A model generated the notes under the pieces. The model ran no database searches. It saw only the letters and a list, made by a program, of their open reading frames with translations, and had not been told where the DNA came from. Positions 25,279 to 32,648 of a stretch of 35,091 nt of DNA are shown in pieces. Every line of letters begins with the position of its first letter. Positions within the stretch are counted from its first letter, which is position 1. The stretch is from Bacteroidaceae bacterium (GTDB taxonomy: Bacteria > Bacteroidota > Bacteroidia > Bacteroidales > Bacteroidaceae): the NCBI GenBank assembly GCA_017398805.1, contig JAFQEZ010000047.1, positions 1 through 35,091 of the forward strand, read 5' to 3'. The position numbers were made by a program, and so were the translations under genes.

Positions 25279-25372
25279 AATATATATATAATGTTTTAAA
25301 ATATAGTCAGTTGTGGTTTTATTTCAAGTGTTGTTTGTGAACAAATGTCAAACCAAAGACCTAAATAACATA

Positions 25373-25403
25373 CAAAGATGATAAAAAGTTATTGTTCTGG
25401 AAA
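25373..25403 (-). promoter_or_regulatory. Possible promoter of the receptor operon
   Basis: On the minus strand CATCTTTG (25380-25373) differs from TAnnTTTG at one base and has TTT (25403-25401) 20 bases upstream in place of TTG. Support is weak but the position, about 88 bases before the start codon, is reasonable. The 25279-25552 gap is otherwise AT-rich with no gene seen. Confidence 0.3.
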
Positions 25404-25552
25404 GTGTTGGGCGCTTTTTTTATTGACAGATTGTAAAATTCGTTTCTTGAATGATTTTTTGAGGAGTTCGTTATGGTTGTAATGATAATATTTGCTAATT
25501 TTACACCAATATTTCGGTACTATGGCAATAAATGATTAATTTAAAACGCAAT

Positions 25553-26593
25553 ATGAGAAAATTTAATTTGTTGTACCTCCTCTCTCTGTTGTTTGTGTTT
25601 GTATTTACAGCAAACGCGCAGGAGAAGAAGTACGAAGTTTACAGCGTAGGTTTCTACAACCTGGAAAATCTGTTCGATACGATCCATGATGCCGGAAAGA
25701 ACGATTTCGAGTTTCTTCCTGACGGTACAAACAAGTGGGGAACGCTAAAGTATACCAACAAACTCAAGAACATGGCGACAGTGCTGAATGAGATGGGTAC
25801 AGATGTGTTGCCTGTAGGTATGGCAGCAGTGGGCGTTTCAGAAATCGAGAACAGCCGTGTGCTCCACGATCTGGTGAATCATGAGATTCTTGCTCCACGC
25901 GGTTGGGATTTCGTGCATATCGAAGGTCCCGATAAACGTGGTGTCGATTGTGCACTCCTTTACAATCCAAAACTCTTCAAGCCGACAAATTCAATGCTTG
26001 CGCCTTATACGACTGTTGACAACGATACCACCTACAAGACCCGTGGATTCCTTGTCGTTACAGGCGAAATGGGTGGCGAGACAGTCCATATTATTGTCAA
26101 CCACTGGCCTTCACGTTATGCGAAGTCCCCGGCACGTGAACGCGCAGGCATACTTGTCCGTGAACTCAAGGATTCGATAATGAAATCACAGCCCGATTCA
26201 AAGGTGATCATAATGGGTGACATGAACGATGACCCTGATGACAAGAGTATGAAGACATGTCTTGGTGCTGTACGTGAGAAGAAAGATATAAAAGGTGATA
26301 CAGACCTTTATAACCCATGGTGGAATATCCTGCGCAAGAAAGGTCATGGAACTCTCAAATATAAGGGCAAATGGAACCTCTTCGACCAGATTGTGCTCAG
26401 CGGTAACCTTGTAGGTGATGACCGTTCAACATTGAAGCTCTACAAGACCGAGATTTTCTCACGTAACTACATGTTCCAGCAGGAGGGCCGCTACAAAGGC
26501 AATACAAAACGTACCCATGCAGGTGGAGTATGGCTCAACGGCTATAGTGACCACTTGCCTGTGATTGTGTATTTGTTGAAGGAAGCAAAATGA
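25553..26593 (+). CDS. Exported endonuclease/exonuclease/phosphatase family protein
   Basis: The 346-residue protein begins with a signal peptide (LLYLLSLLFVFVFTANAQ). The family fold follows with YNLENLFDT, SEIEN, an HIIVNHWPSR catalytic region, GDMNDDPDD and the terminal SDHLPV, all standard metal and catalytic motifs of the DNase I/exonuclease III/phosphatase superfamily. It should hydrolyse phosphodiester or phosphate ester bonds outside the cytoplasm in a Mg-dependent way. The exact substrate is not fixed by sequence. The ATG at 25553 gives a clean signal peptide, while an ATG at 25532 adds seven residues. It is divergent from the TonB receptor/DUF5689 operon, and such nucleases are often found near these genes. 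Confidence 0.9.
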   Translation: MRKFNLLYLLSLLFVFVFTANAQEKKYEVYSVGFYNLENLFDTIHDAGKNDFEFLPDGTNKWGTLKYTNKLKNMATVLNEMGTDVLPVGMAAVGVSEIENSRVLHDLVNHEILAPRGWDFVHIEGPDKRGVDCALLYNPKLFKPTNSMLAPYTTVDNDTTYKTRGFLVVTGEMGGETVHIIVNHWPSRYAKSPARERAGILVRELKDSIMKSQPDSKVIIMGDMNDDPDDKSMKTCLGAVREKKDIKGDTDLYNPWWNILRKKGHGTLKYKGKWNLFDQIVLSGNLVGDDRSTLKLYKTEIFSRNYMFQQEGRYKGNTKRTHAGGVWLNGYSDHLPVIVYLLKEAK

Positions 26594-26635
26594 TCGGTTT
26601 GTGATAACACGCAATCTGCTGTGTTGCATTGGATT

Positions 26636-26706
26636 CTAAGGCTCAGTCGAGTACGTCGTGTACACTCCTTACGCCTTAAATCCATGCGCCTTGCATCTTG
26701 TAACGT
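26636..26706. repeat. Diverged relative of the 113-bp repeat unit
   Basis: The run from TCTAAGGC through GTACACTCCTTACGCC to GCGCCTTGCATC has the same order of landmarks as the tandem array (GTAAACTCC, TTACGCC, then GCCTTGC), but with many differences. It follows the exported nuclease gene, again at a gene 3' end. Confidence 0.4.
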
Positions 26707-26760
26707 AAACGACCCATTTCGTCATTAAAACCGGGCATTTCGTATAAAACAGCCCTTTAC

Positions 26761-26791
26761 TTTTCTCAATCACCTTTTTATGCTATCTTTG
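26761..26791 (+). promoter_or_regulatory. Promoter of the Ser/Thr kinase gene
   Basis: TATCTTTG at 26784-26791 matches the -7 consensus exactly, and TTT is found 20 bases upstream at 26761-26763 in place of TTG. A start near 26798 would give a leader of about 25 bases. Confidence 0.55.
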
Positions 26792-26822
26792 TAGATATAT
26801 AATACAACAGACACAAAACACT

Positions 26823-28811
26823 ATGCATTTACCGGTTGGGACACTTCTGAAGAATGGAGATTATAGAATAGAAAAGGTACTCGGTCAGGGCGGCTTCGGT
26901 ATAACCTACCTTGCCGAACAGACAGGTCTCGGCCGCAAGGTCGCCCTCAAGGAGTTCTTCATGCAGGAACACTGTAACCGCGATGCGGACACCGCTCAAG
27001 TTTCCGTCCCCTCTGACGGCAGCAGAAAACTCGTCGAGCGCTTCCGTCAGAAGTTCCTCAAAGAAGCAAGGCTCATAGCCTCCTTCGACAACGGCAACAT
27101 CATAAAGATTTTCGATGTCTTTGAAGAGAACGGCACCGCCTACTATGTAATGGAATACCTCGAAGGCAAGAGCCTCAAGGCAATGGTAGAAGAGGGCGGA
27201 GCATTGGCAGAATCCACAGCGCTGAAGTACATCCGTCAGGTAGCCGACGCCCTTCGCGAAATCCACTCCCACAACCTTCTTCACCTCGACGTCAAGCCCG
27301 CCAACATAATGCTCAACCGCAAGGGCCAGGCCGTACTCATCGACTTCGGCATCTCCAAGCATTATGACGAAGGCGGTCATCAGACCAGCAGCGCCCTTAT
27401 AGGCACCAGCGAAGGCTACGCCCCCTTGGAACAGTACGAAGCCGGCGCCCTCGATAGCTTCACCCCTGCCACCGATATATACGCCCTCGGCGCCACACTA
27501 TTCTTCCTGCTTACCGGCATCCGCCCGCCCAAGGCAGGTGATGTCATGAATGACGGCTTGCCCGTGTTGCCACAGGAAATATCACCGGCAGTACGTAATG
27601 CGATAGATGTTGCCATGCAACCACGCAGGAAAGACCGCCCCCAAAGCATTGCCGATTTCTTGGCTCTGCTCGGTGGCGTGGCACCACGCACCGGCGGGGC
27701 AGCAGTTCCCGGCATGGCAGCTGAACCTATGGCTTTTGCCAATGACGCGGCTACGGAAATATCACCCGTACATGATGTTCTCCCTGCACCTTCAAGACAG
27801 ACACCGCCTCCCGCCGTAGAGGCCCCACGCAGGGATGCACCCGCTCCGGAAAGAAAATCCAGTGACAACAGGAGTGGAACCCCAAAGAAAAGCAAAGCAC
27901 CGCTTATCCTGCTTTTGTTGTTATTTGTTGCCGTCATAGCCGGTGGGGCATGGTACATTACCAATGTCAGCGGTGGTAATGACAATGGTGCTAATGGCGG
28001 AAATGCAATGAAAGAGACCGCTGTTGATGATGTGGTTTTGGAGCGAGATAGAGATGGTAATGACAATGGTGCTAATGGCGGAACTGCAATGAAAGATACC
28101 GTTGTTGATGATGTGGTTTTGGAGCGATATAGCGGTAGGAACGGCAAATATGGCTTCATAGACAAGAGCGGCAATGTGGTCGTTCCGTGCAAGTATGGTA
28201 ATGCATGGAGCTTTTCCGAAGGCCTGGTTGCTGTTGAACTTGACGGCAAATGGGGCTTCATAGACCAGAGCGGCAATGAGGTTATTCCGTGCAAGTATGG
28301 TAATGCATGGAGCTTTTCCGAAGGCCTGGCTGCTGTTGAACTTGACGGCAAATGGGGCTTCATAGACAAGAGCGGCAATGTGGTCGTTCCGTGCAAGTAT
28401 CATGCTGCACGCAGTTTCTCCGAAGGTTTGGCTGCAGTGCGTATTGGAGGTTGGGAAACTGGCAAATGGGGCTTCATAGACAAGAGCGGCAATGAGGTTA
28501 TTCCGTGCAAGTATGATGGTGCAGGCAGTTTCTCCGAAGGCCTGGCTGTTGTTGAACTTGACTACTATTGGGGCTCCATAGACAAGAGCGGCAATGTGGT
28601 TATTCCGTGCAAGTATGATAATGAATACAGATTCTCCGAAGGTCTGGCTGTTGTTAAATTTGACGGCAAATATGGCTTCATAGACAAGAGCGGCAATCTG
28701 GTTATTCCGTTTAAGTATGATTATGCAAACGATTTCTCTGAAGGCCTGGCGCATGTTGGACTTGACGGCAGATATTTTTATATTGACAAGAGCGGAAACG
28801 AAACAAAGTAG
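26823..28811 (+). CDS. Membrane Ser/Thr protein kinase with seven WG repeats
   Basis: The 662-residue protein opens with a Hanks-type kinase domain (about 14-285). It has the glycine loop GQGGFG at 21-26, K43 in VALKEF, the catalytic loop HLDVKPAN (D156, K158, N161; the usual HRD Arg is Leu) and IDFG with D174. A Pro/Ala-rich linker, a membrane segment at about 361-379 and an extracytoplasmic part follow. That part begins with a 27-residue tandem duplication (NDNGANGG...) and ends in seven WG repeats (441-662: KWGFIDKSGNEVIPCKY...). The design suggests that the WG region senses a ligand and signals inward. Codons in the kinase part are strongly C-ending, unlike the WG part, which hints at a mosaic origin. 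It has its own promoter and terminator. Confidence 0.92.
   Translation: MHLPVGTLLKNGDYRIEKVLGQGGFGITYLAEQTGLGRKVALKEFFMQEHCNRDADTAQVSVPSDGSRKLVERFRQKFLKEARLIASFDNGNIIKIFDVFEENGTAYYVMEYLEGKSLKAMVEEGGALAESTALKYIRQVADALREIHSHNLLHLDVKPANIMLNRKGQAVLIDFGISKHYDEGGHQTSSALIGTSEGYAPLEQYEAGALDSFTPATDIYALGATLFFLLTGIRPPKAGDVMNDGLPVLPQEISPAVRNAIDVAMQPRRKDRPQSIADFLALLGGVAPRTGGAAVPGMAAEPMAFANDAATEISPVHDVLPAPSRQTPPPAVEAPRRDAPAPERKSSDNRSGTPKKSKAPLILLLLLFVAVIAGGAWYITNVSGGNDNGANGGNAMKETAVDDVVLERDRDGNDNGANGGTAMKDTVVDDVVLERYSGRNGKYGFIDKSGNVVVPCKYGNAWSFSEGLVAVELDGKWGFIDQSGNEVIPCKYGNAWSFSEGLAAVELDGKWGFIDKSGNVVVPCKYHAARSFSEGLAAVRIGGWETGKWGFIDKSGNEVIPCKYDGAGSFSEGLAVVELDYYWGSIDKSGNVVIPCKYDNEYRFSEGLAVVKFDGKYGFIDKSGNLVIPFKYDYANDFSEGLAHVGLDGRYFYIDKSGNETK
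27975..28136. repeat. 81-bp tandem duplication inside the kinase gene
   Basis: GGTAATGACAATGGTGC starts at 27975 and again at 28056, and the two 81-bp copies differ at only a few bases. The duplication is in frame and doubles a 27-residue extracytoplasmic linker just outside the membrane. Confidence 0.9.
28143..28808 (+). repeat. WG-repeat coding array, seven units of about 30-37 codons
   Basis: Seven copies each encode a GFIDKSGN..IPCKY...FSEGLA pattern. The first two are nearly the same at the DNA level, which suggests recent expansion by unequal recombination. One unit carries a five-residue insert (GGWET). Confidence 0.9.
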
Positions 28812-28827
28812 AATACTTTTATCTGTT

Positions 28828-28869
28828 AAACCGCTGCTGGATTATAACCCCGCAGCGGTTTTTGTTTTG
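28828..28869 (+). terminator. Intrinsic terminator of the kinase gene
   Basis: AAACCGCTGC (28828-28837) pairs with GCAGCGGTTT (28852-28861) around a 14-base loop, followed by a T-rich tail (TTTGTTTT). Confidence 0.85.
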
Positions 28870-28911
28870 CGTTGCTGACCATACCTTAATCAAAAAATCA
28901 AATGATGTTTT

Positions 28912-29122
28912 CGATATGCAAAGCGAGTCAATGACCACAAAGAACAAAGTTACGTTATCGCGAGCTTTGCCGCAGACGGTCAAGCGTAGCATAGCCGCAG
29001 GTTATGCCGCTTGGGTTGCGATATGCAAAGCGAGTCAATGACGTGGTTAAAGTTCCGTTATCGCGAGCTTTGCTGCAAACGGTCAAGCGTAGCATATCCG
29101 CAGGTTATGCCGCTTGGGTTGC
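28912..29122. repeat. Direct repeat of about 107 bp, two copies
   Basis: CGATATGCAAAGCGAGTC begins at 28912 and 29019. Both copies run through TATCGCGAGCTTTGC and GTCAAGCGTAGCATA to TGCCGCTTGGGTTG. The middle 15-20 bases differ. Shorter or diverged relatives lie at 29399-29435 and near the right edge of the window. The 28812-29455 gap contains only this element, an inverted repeat, a heptad run and the partial copy; no gene was seen in it. Confidence 0.9.
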
Positions 29123-29128
29123 GTTTTT

Positions 29129-29206
29129 AGATCCTTCGGCTTCGCTCAGGATGACAGCATCGCAGTTTTTGCGCGAATTTGTCATGCTGAGCGCAGTGAA
29201 GCATCT
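29129..29206. repeat. Imperfect inverted repeat, dispersed GATCCTTCGG...GGATGACA type
   Basis: The arm 29129-29156 (AGATCCTTCGGCTTCGC then TCAGGATGACA) and the arm 29180-29206 are imperfect reverse complements around 23 bases. This type of palindromic element is widespread in intergenic DNA of Bacteroidetes and other bacteria. Confidence 0.75.
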
Positions 29207-29213
29207 CATAAAA

Positions 29214-29250
29214 GAGTACAGAGAACAGAGTGCAGAGTACGGAGTACAGA
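29214..29250. repeat. Heptanucleotide run (family A), five units
   Basis: GAGTACA, GAGAACA, GAGTGCA, GAGTACG and GAGTACA follow each other. This is the same unit family, on the opposite strand, as the 15-unit array in feoB. Confidence 0.85.
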
Positions 29251-29398
29251 TTAAGATATCTTGTAACGGTTGTTGCATCCCACCGGCAGAAATAATCTCT
29301 AAACTTATCGGCACCGATAAAATCACAACGTAAATCCCTGCTGTTTGTCGGCCGTGGAATCAAACGAGATTCCTCGTCGCTTCGCTCTGTAGACAGCA

Positions 29399-29435
29399 TC
29401 GCGAGCTTTGCCGCAAACAGTCAAGCGTAGCATAG
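29399..29435. repeat. Partial copy of the 107-bp repeat
   Basis: TCGCGAGCTTTGCCGCAAAC followed by AGTCAAGCGTAGCATAG repeats the middle of the 28912-29122 element, just 20 bases before the 3' end of the superoxide dismutase gene. Confidence 0.8.
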
Positions 29436-29455
29436 TTCCCTCGTTATTTTTGTAT

Positions 29456-30073
29456 TTATATGTCGAGTCTGCTTTCGACCATTTCCCAGTCGACGATGTC
29501 CCAAAGTTTTTTCACGTGCTCGGCACGGCGGTTCTGGTAGTCGAGATAGTAGGCATGTTCCCATAAGTCTATGCCGTAGAGCGGTGTCATTCTGTGGCGT
29601 AGTGGCGAGTCACCGTTGGGGCAGCTGATGATGTTCAGTTTGCCACTCTCCTCCTGGGCCAGCCACACCCAACCGCTTCCGAAAAGTGATGCGGCGGCAT
29701 CTTCCATCTTTCTCTTGAGGGTGTCGAAGTTCCCGAAATCGAAATGGATGAACTCCCTCAGGTTGTGTCCAGGGCGGTTGTTTCCTTGTACATGTGGCGT
29801 GAATTGCTCAAAGTAGAGCAGGTGGTTCAAAACTTGCCCGGCATTGCTGAGCATGGGACCTGGCGGTGCTTGGGTAATAATCTCCCTCAGGCTCATATCC
29901 TGATATTCGGTGTCGGCTACGTTCTTGTTGAGGTTGTCGACATACGTTTGAAGATGCTTGCCAAAGTGTATTTCCATCGTGCTTTGGCTTATCACAGGTG
30001 CAAGTGCCCCGGCTGGGTAGATGAGTGCAGGCATCTGGAACTTGGTATGCGTCTCTTTGATTAAATTGCTCAT
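29456..30073 (-). CDS. sodB: Superoxide dismutase, Fe or cambialistic type
   Basis: The 205-residue enzyme converts superoxide to oxygen and hydrogen peroxide. Metal ligands are H36 (IHFGKH), H84 (NHLLYF), D169 and H173 (DLWEHAYYLDYQ). Gln80 in NAGQVLNH takes the position used by Fe-type enzymes, and Gly occurs where Mn enzymes carry their Gln (PNGDSP), so iron or either metal is likely. The sequence closely resembles the SODs of Bacteroides and Porphyromonas. It has no signal peptide and is cytosolic. It is divergent from uvrD and monocistronic. No consensus promoter was found in the 193-bp gap on this strand. Confidence 0.95.
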   Translation of the reverse strand: MSNLIKETHTKFQMPALIYPAGALAPVISQSTMEIHFGKHLQTYVDNLNKNVADTEYQDMSLREIITQAPPGPMLSNAGQVLNHLLYFEQFTPHVQGNNRPGHNLREFIHFDFGNFDTLKRKMEDAAASLFGSGWVWLAQEESGKLNIISCPNGDSPLRHRMTPLYGIDLWEHAYYLDYQNRRAEHVKKLWDIVDWEMVESRLDI

Positions 30074-30213
30074 GGTTCGGAATGTTTTTTTACGTTAGGC
30101 TATGTCTCCTAAACAAGGTTTGTGCCCCGATGTTCGCAAATATGGCGTATTTAGACTATCTTCACCTTTGGCGCAGTAAACTATGCACTCGCTGTAAAAA
30201 ATAAAAGCAAGCT

Positions 30214-30244
30214 TTTCTTTTTCGCTCGTTTATTGTTACCTTCG
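30214..30244 (+). promoter_or_regulatory. Possible uvrD promoter
   Basis: TTT at 30214-30216, 20 bases, then TACCTTCG at 30237-30244 (one mismatch to TAnnTTTG). A start near 30251 would give a very short leader. Confidence 0.4.
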
Positions 30245-30266
30245 CAAAATAATACAAGAATTATAG

Positions 30267-32648
30267 ATGATAAATTACGAAGAAGAACTTAACGGGGCGC
30301 AGTTTGATGCTGTACAATATCTTGACGGGCCTTCGCTGGTGATTGCCGGTGCCGGGTCGGGAAAGACCCGTGTGCTCACATATAAGATTGCCTATCTGCT
30401 TGAACATGGTTTTGAACCGTGGTCAATCCTTGCACTTACCTTTACCAACAAGGCGGCAGGAGAGATGAAGGAAAGAATCGCTGCACGTGTGGGGGGGAGG
30501 GCTGCGTCCATGCTTTGGATGGGGACTTTCCATTCGGTGTTCTCCAAGATTCTCCGTCGCGAGGCGCATCACATAGGGTATGACCCGCAGTTTACCATCT
30601 ATGACCAGACCGATTCCCGCAGCCTTGTCAAGAGCATCATTAAGGAGATGCAACTCGATGACAAGGTGTACAAGCCCAATGCTGTTGCCGAGAGGATTTC
30701 ATCGGCAAAGAGTGCGCTCATATCGCCAAGCGACTATGAGAATGACCAGGGGCTGCGACGCGATGACCTTCATGCAAGAATACCATCGACTTACGAGATT
30801 TATAAAAGGTATGCCGAGAGATGCCGCCTTGCGAATGCTATGGATTTCGATGACCTGCTGGTGAATACCTATCGTCTGTTCCGCGACTATCCCGATGTAC
30901 TTGATCAGTATGTTGCCCGTTTCCGTTATGTATTGGTCGATGAGTTCCAGGATACCAACTATGTTCAAGGCTGTATAGTTTGGCAATTGACACAGGCTCG
31001 CAAGGCTATATGTGTTGTGGGCGATGATGCTCAGAGCATCTATTCGTTCCGTGGTGCGAATATAGGCAACATACTCGGTTTTACCGATCGTTATGGTGGG
31101 GCAAGAATCTTCAAACTCGAGCAGAATTACCGTTCGACAAAGATGATAGTGAATGCCGCCAACAGCCTTATTGCGCGGAATCAGGAGCAGATAAAGAAGA
31201 GTGTCTTTTCGGACCGTGGCGAGGGTGAACCGCTCCAGCTATATTCGGCATATTCCGATTTTGAGGAGGGTGAGATCGTCGCTAACAAGATCTCAGAGCT
31301 GCGCCGTCGCGAGGGGCTCGAGTTCAAGGATTTTGCAATCCTTTACCGCACCAATGCACAGTCGCGTGTTTTTGAGGAGGCTTTTCGCAAACGCGCGTAC
31401 CCTTACCGAATCTTCGGCGGTCTTTCATTCTACCAGCGCAAGGAGATCAAGGATATAATCGCATACTTCCGACTGATATGCAACAATAGTGATGAGGAGG
31501 CGTTCAAACGAATAATAAACTTTCCTGCACGTGGCATCGGTGACAAGACTCTGCAGAAGGTGAAGGATGCCGCCATGGAGCGCGGAACCAGTTTCTGGAA
31601 AGTAATAGCAGATCCCTTCCAACCACCCCTGGATGTAACAAAAGGAACATTCTCCAAACTGCAGCTTTTTGCGGCAATGATAGAGCGTTTTGCAGGATAT
31701 GCATACGAGAAGAGTGCCATTGAGACCGCACGTCTTGTTCTGCAGGAGAGTGGTATGCTCATGGAGTTCAATAACGATAACAGTGTCGAGGGCAAGGCGC
31801 GTCAGGAGAATGTGCAGGAACTTATGAACGGTATTGCGGACTTTGTCGATGTTCGTCGCGAGGAGGGAAACAGCAACGACAAACTTGTGGATTTCCTCTC
31901 CGAGGTTGCGTTGATAACCGACCTTGACGCCAAGGATACCGATGACGGCAACCATGTGACACTGATGACGATACATTCGGCAAAAGGTCTTGAGTTTCCC
32001 ACTGTGTTCATCGTTGGCCTTGAGGAGGACCTCTTCCCCAACCAATGTGCGCAGACTTCGTTGCGTGAACTTGAGGAGGAACGCCGTCTTTTCTATGTGG
32101 CGATAACCCGTGCCAAGGACCATTGTGTGCTATCGTTCGCGAAGAGCCGTTACAAGTACGGGCAGTTCAACTTCTGTGAACCGAGCCGTTTCATAAAGGA
32201 GATTGACACGCGTTATGTGGCATTGCAGGGCGCTGTGCAGCAGAAACCGCAGCAACAGCCGTTCCGCAGTGGAGGCCTCTTCAGCGGTACTAATTCTTTC
32301 GGTACCCGTCGTGCTGCAGTACAGCCGTCGGGCAGTACCCCCTCGATTCAGCATCAACCGCAACAGAATGCAGCGGAGCAGGGAAAACGTGTCATCAGCG
32401 CTTCTTCATTAATGCAGAAACCTGCCAACTTGCGACGTGTCTCAGATGTGGAGCGTGATTTCTATGCCCCCAAGGTCAATCCGGCAGCGTTGAGTGTGGG
32501 AATGGTTGTGCAGCACGACCGCTTCGGTGTGGGCGAGGTGCAGGCAACCGAGGGTTCCGGCGAGAATGCCAAGGCTACGATAAAGTTCCAGAATGCAGGT
32601 GTGAAGACCCTGCTGCTTAAATTTGCAAAACTAAAAATTATAGGATAA
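30267..32648 (+). CDS. uvrD: UvrD/PcrA-type ATP-dependent DNA helicase
   Basis: The 793-residue superfamily 1A helicase unwinds DNA 3' to 5' in repair and replication restart. Motif I is GAGSGKT at 28-34, motif Ia TFTNKAAGEM, motif II VDEFQDTN near residue 225, motif III GDDAQSIYSFRGA, motif IV EQNYRST, motif V TIHSAKGLEFPTVF and motif VI RRLFYVAITRAK. A Gln-rich low-complexity linker (about 655-715) leads to a C-terminal PcrA-like Tudor-type domain (VGMVVQHDRFGVGEV...). PcrA and UvrD cannot be told apart by motif alone. Its stop codon overlaps the nspC start by one base. Confidence 0.95.
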   Translation: MINYEEELNGAQFDAVQYLDGPSLVIAGAGSGKTRVLTYKIAYLLEHGFEPWSILALTFTNKAAGEMKERIAARVGGRAASMLWMGTFHSVFSKILRREAHHIGYDPQFTIYDQTDSRSLVKSIIKEMQLDDKVYKPNAVAERISSAKSALISPSDYENDQGLRRDDLHARIPSTYEIYKRYAERCRLANAMDFDDLLVNTYRLFRDYPDVLDQYVARFRYVLVDEFQDTNYVQGCIVWQLTQARKAICVVGDDAQSIYSFRGANIGNILGFTDRYGGARIFKLEQNYRSTKMIVNAANSLIARNQEQIKKSVFSDRGEGEPLQLYSAYSDFEEGEIVANKISELRRREGLEFKDFAILYRTNAQSRVFEEAFRKRAYPYRIFGGLSFYQRKEIKDIIAYFRLICNNSDEEAFKRIINFPARGIGDKTLQKVKDAAMERGTSFWKVIADPFQPPLDVTKGTFSKLQLFAAMIERFAGYAYEKSAIETARLVLQESGMLMEFNNDNSVEGKARQENVQELMNGIADFVDVRREEGNSNDKLVDFLSEVALITDLDAKDTDDGNHVTLMTIHSAKGLEFPTVFIVGLEEDLFPNQCAQTSLRELEEERRLFYVAITRAKDHCVLSFAKSRYKYGQFNFCEPSRFIKEIDTRYVALQGAVQQKPQQQPFRSGGLFSGTNSFGTRRAAVQPSGSTPSIQHQPQQNAAEQGKRVISASSLMQKPANLRRVSDVERDFYAPKVNPAALSVGMVVQHDRFGVGEVQATEGSGENAKATIKFQNAGVKTLLLKFAKLKIIG

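Noticed and set aside
27921-28754. 277-codon minus-strand frame with a repetitive product
   Set aside because: It is the mirror of the WG-repeat coding region, and the repetition explains why it is open.
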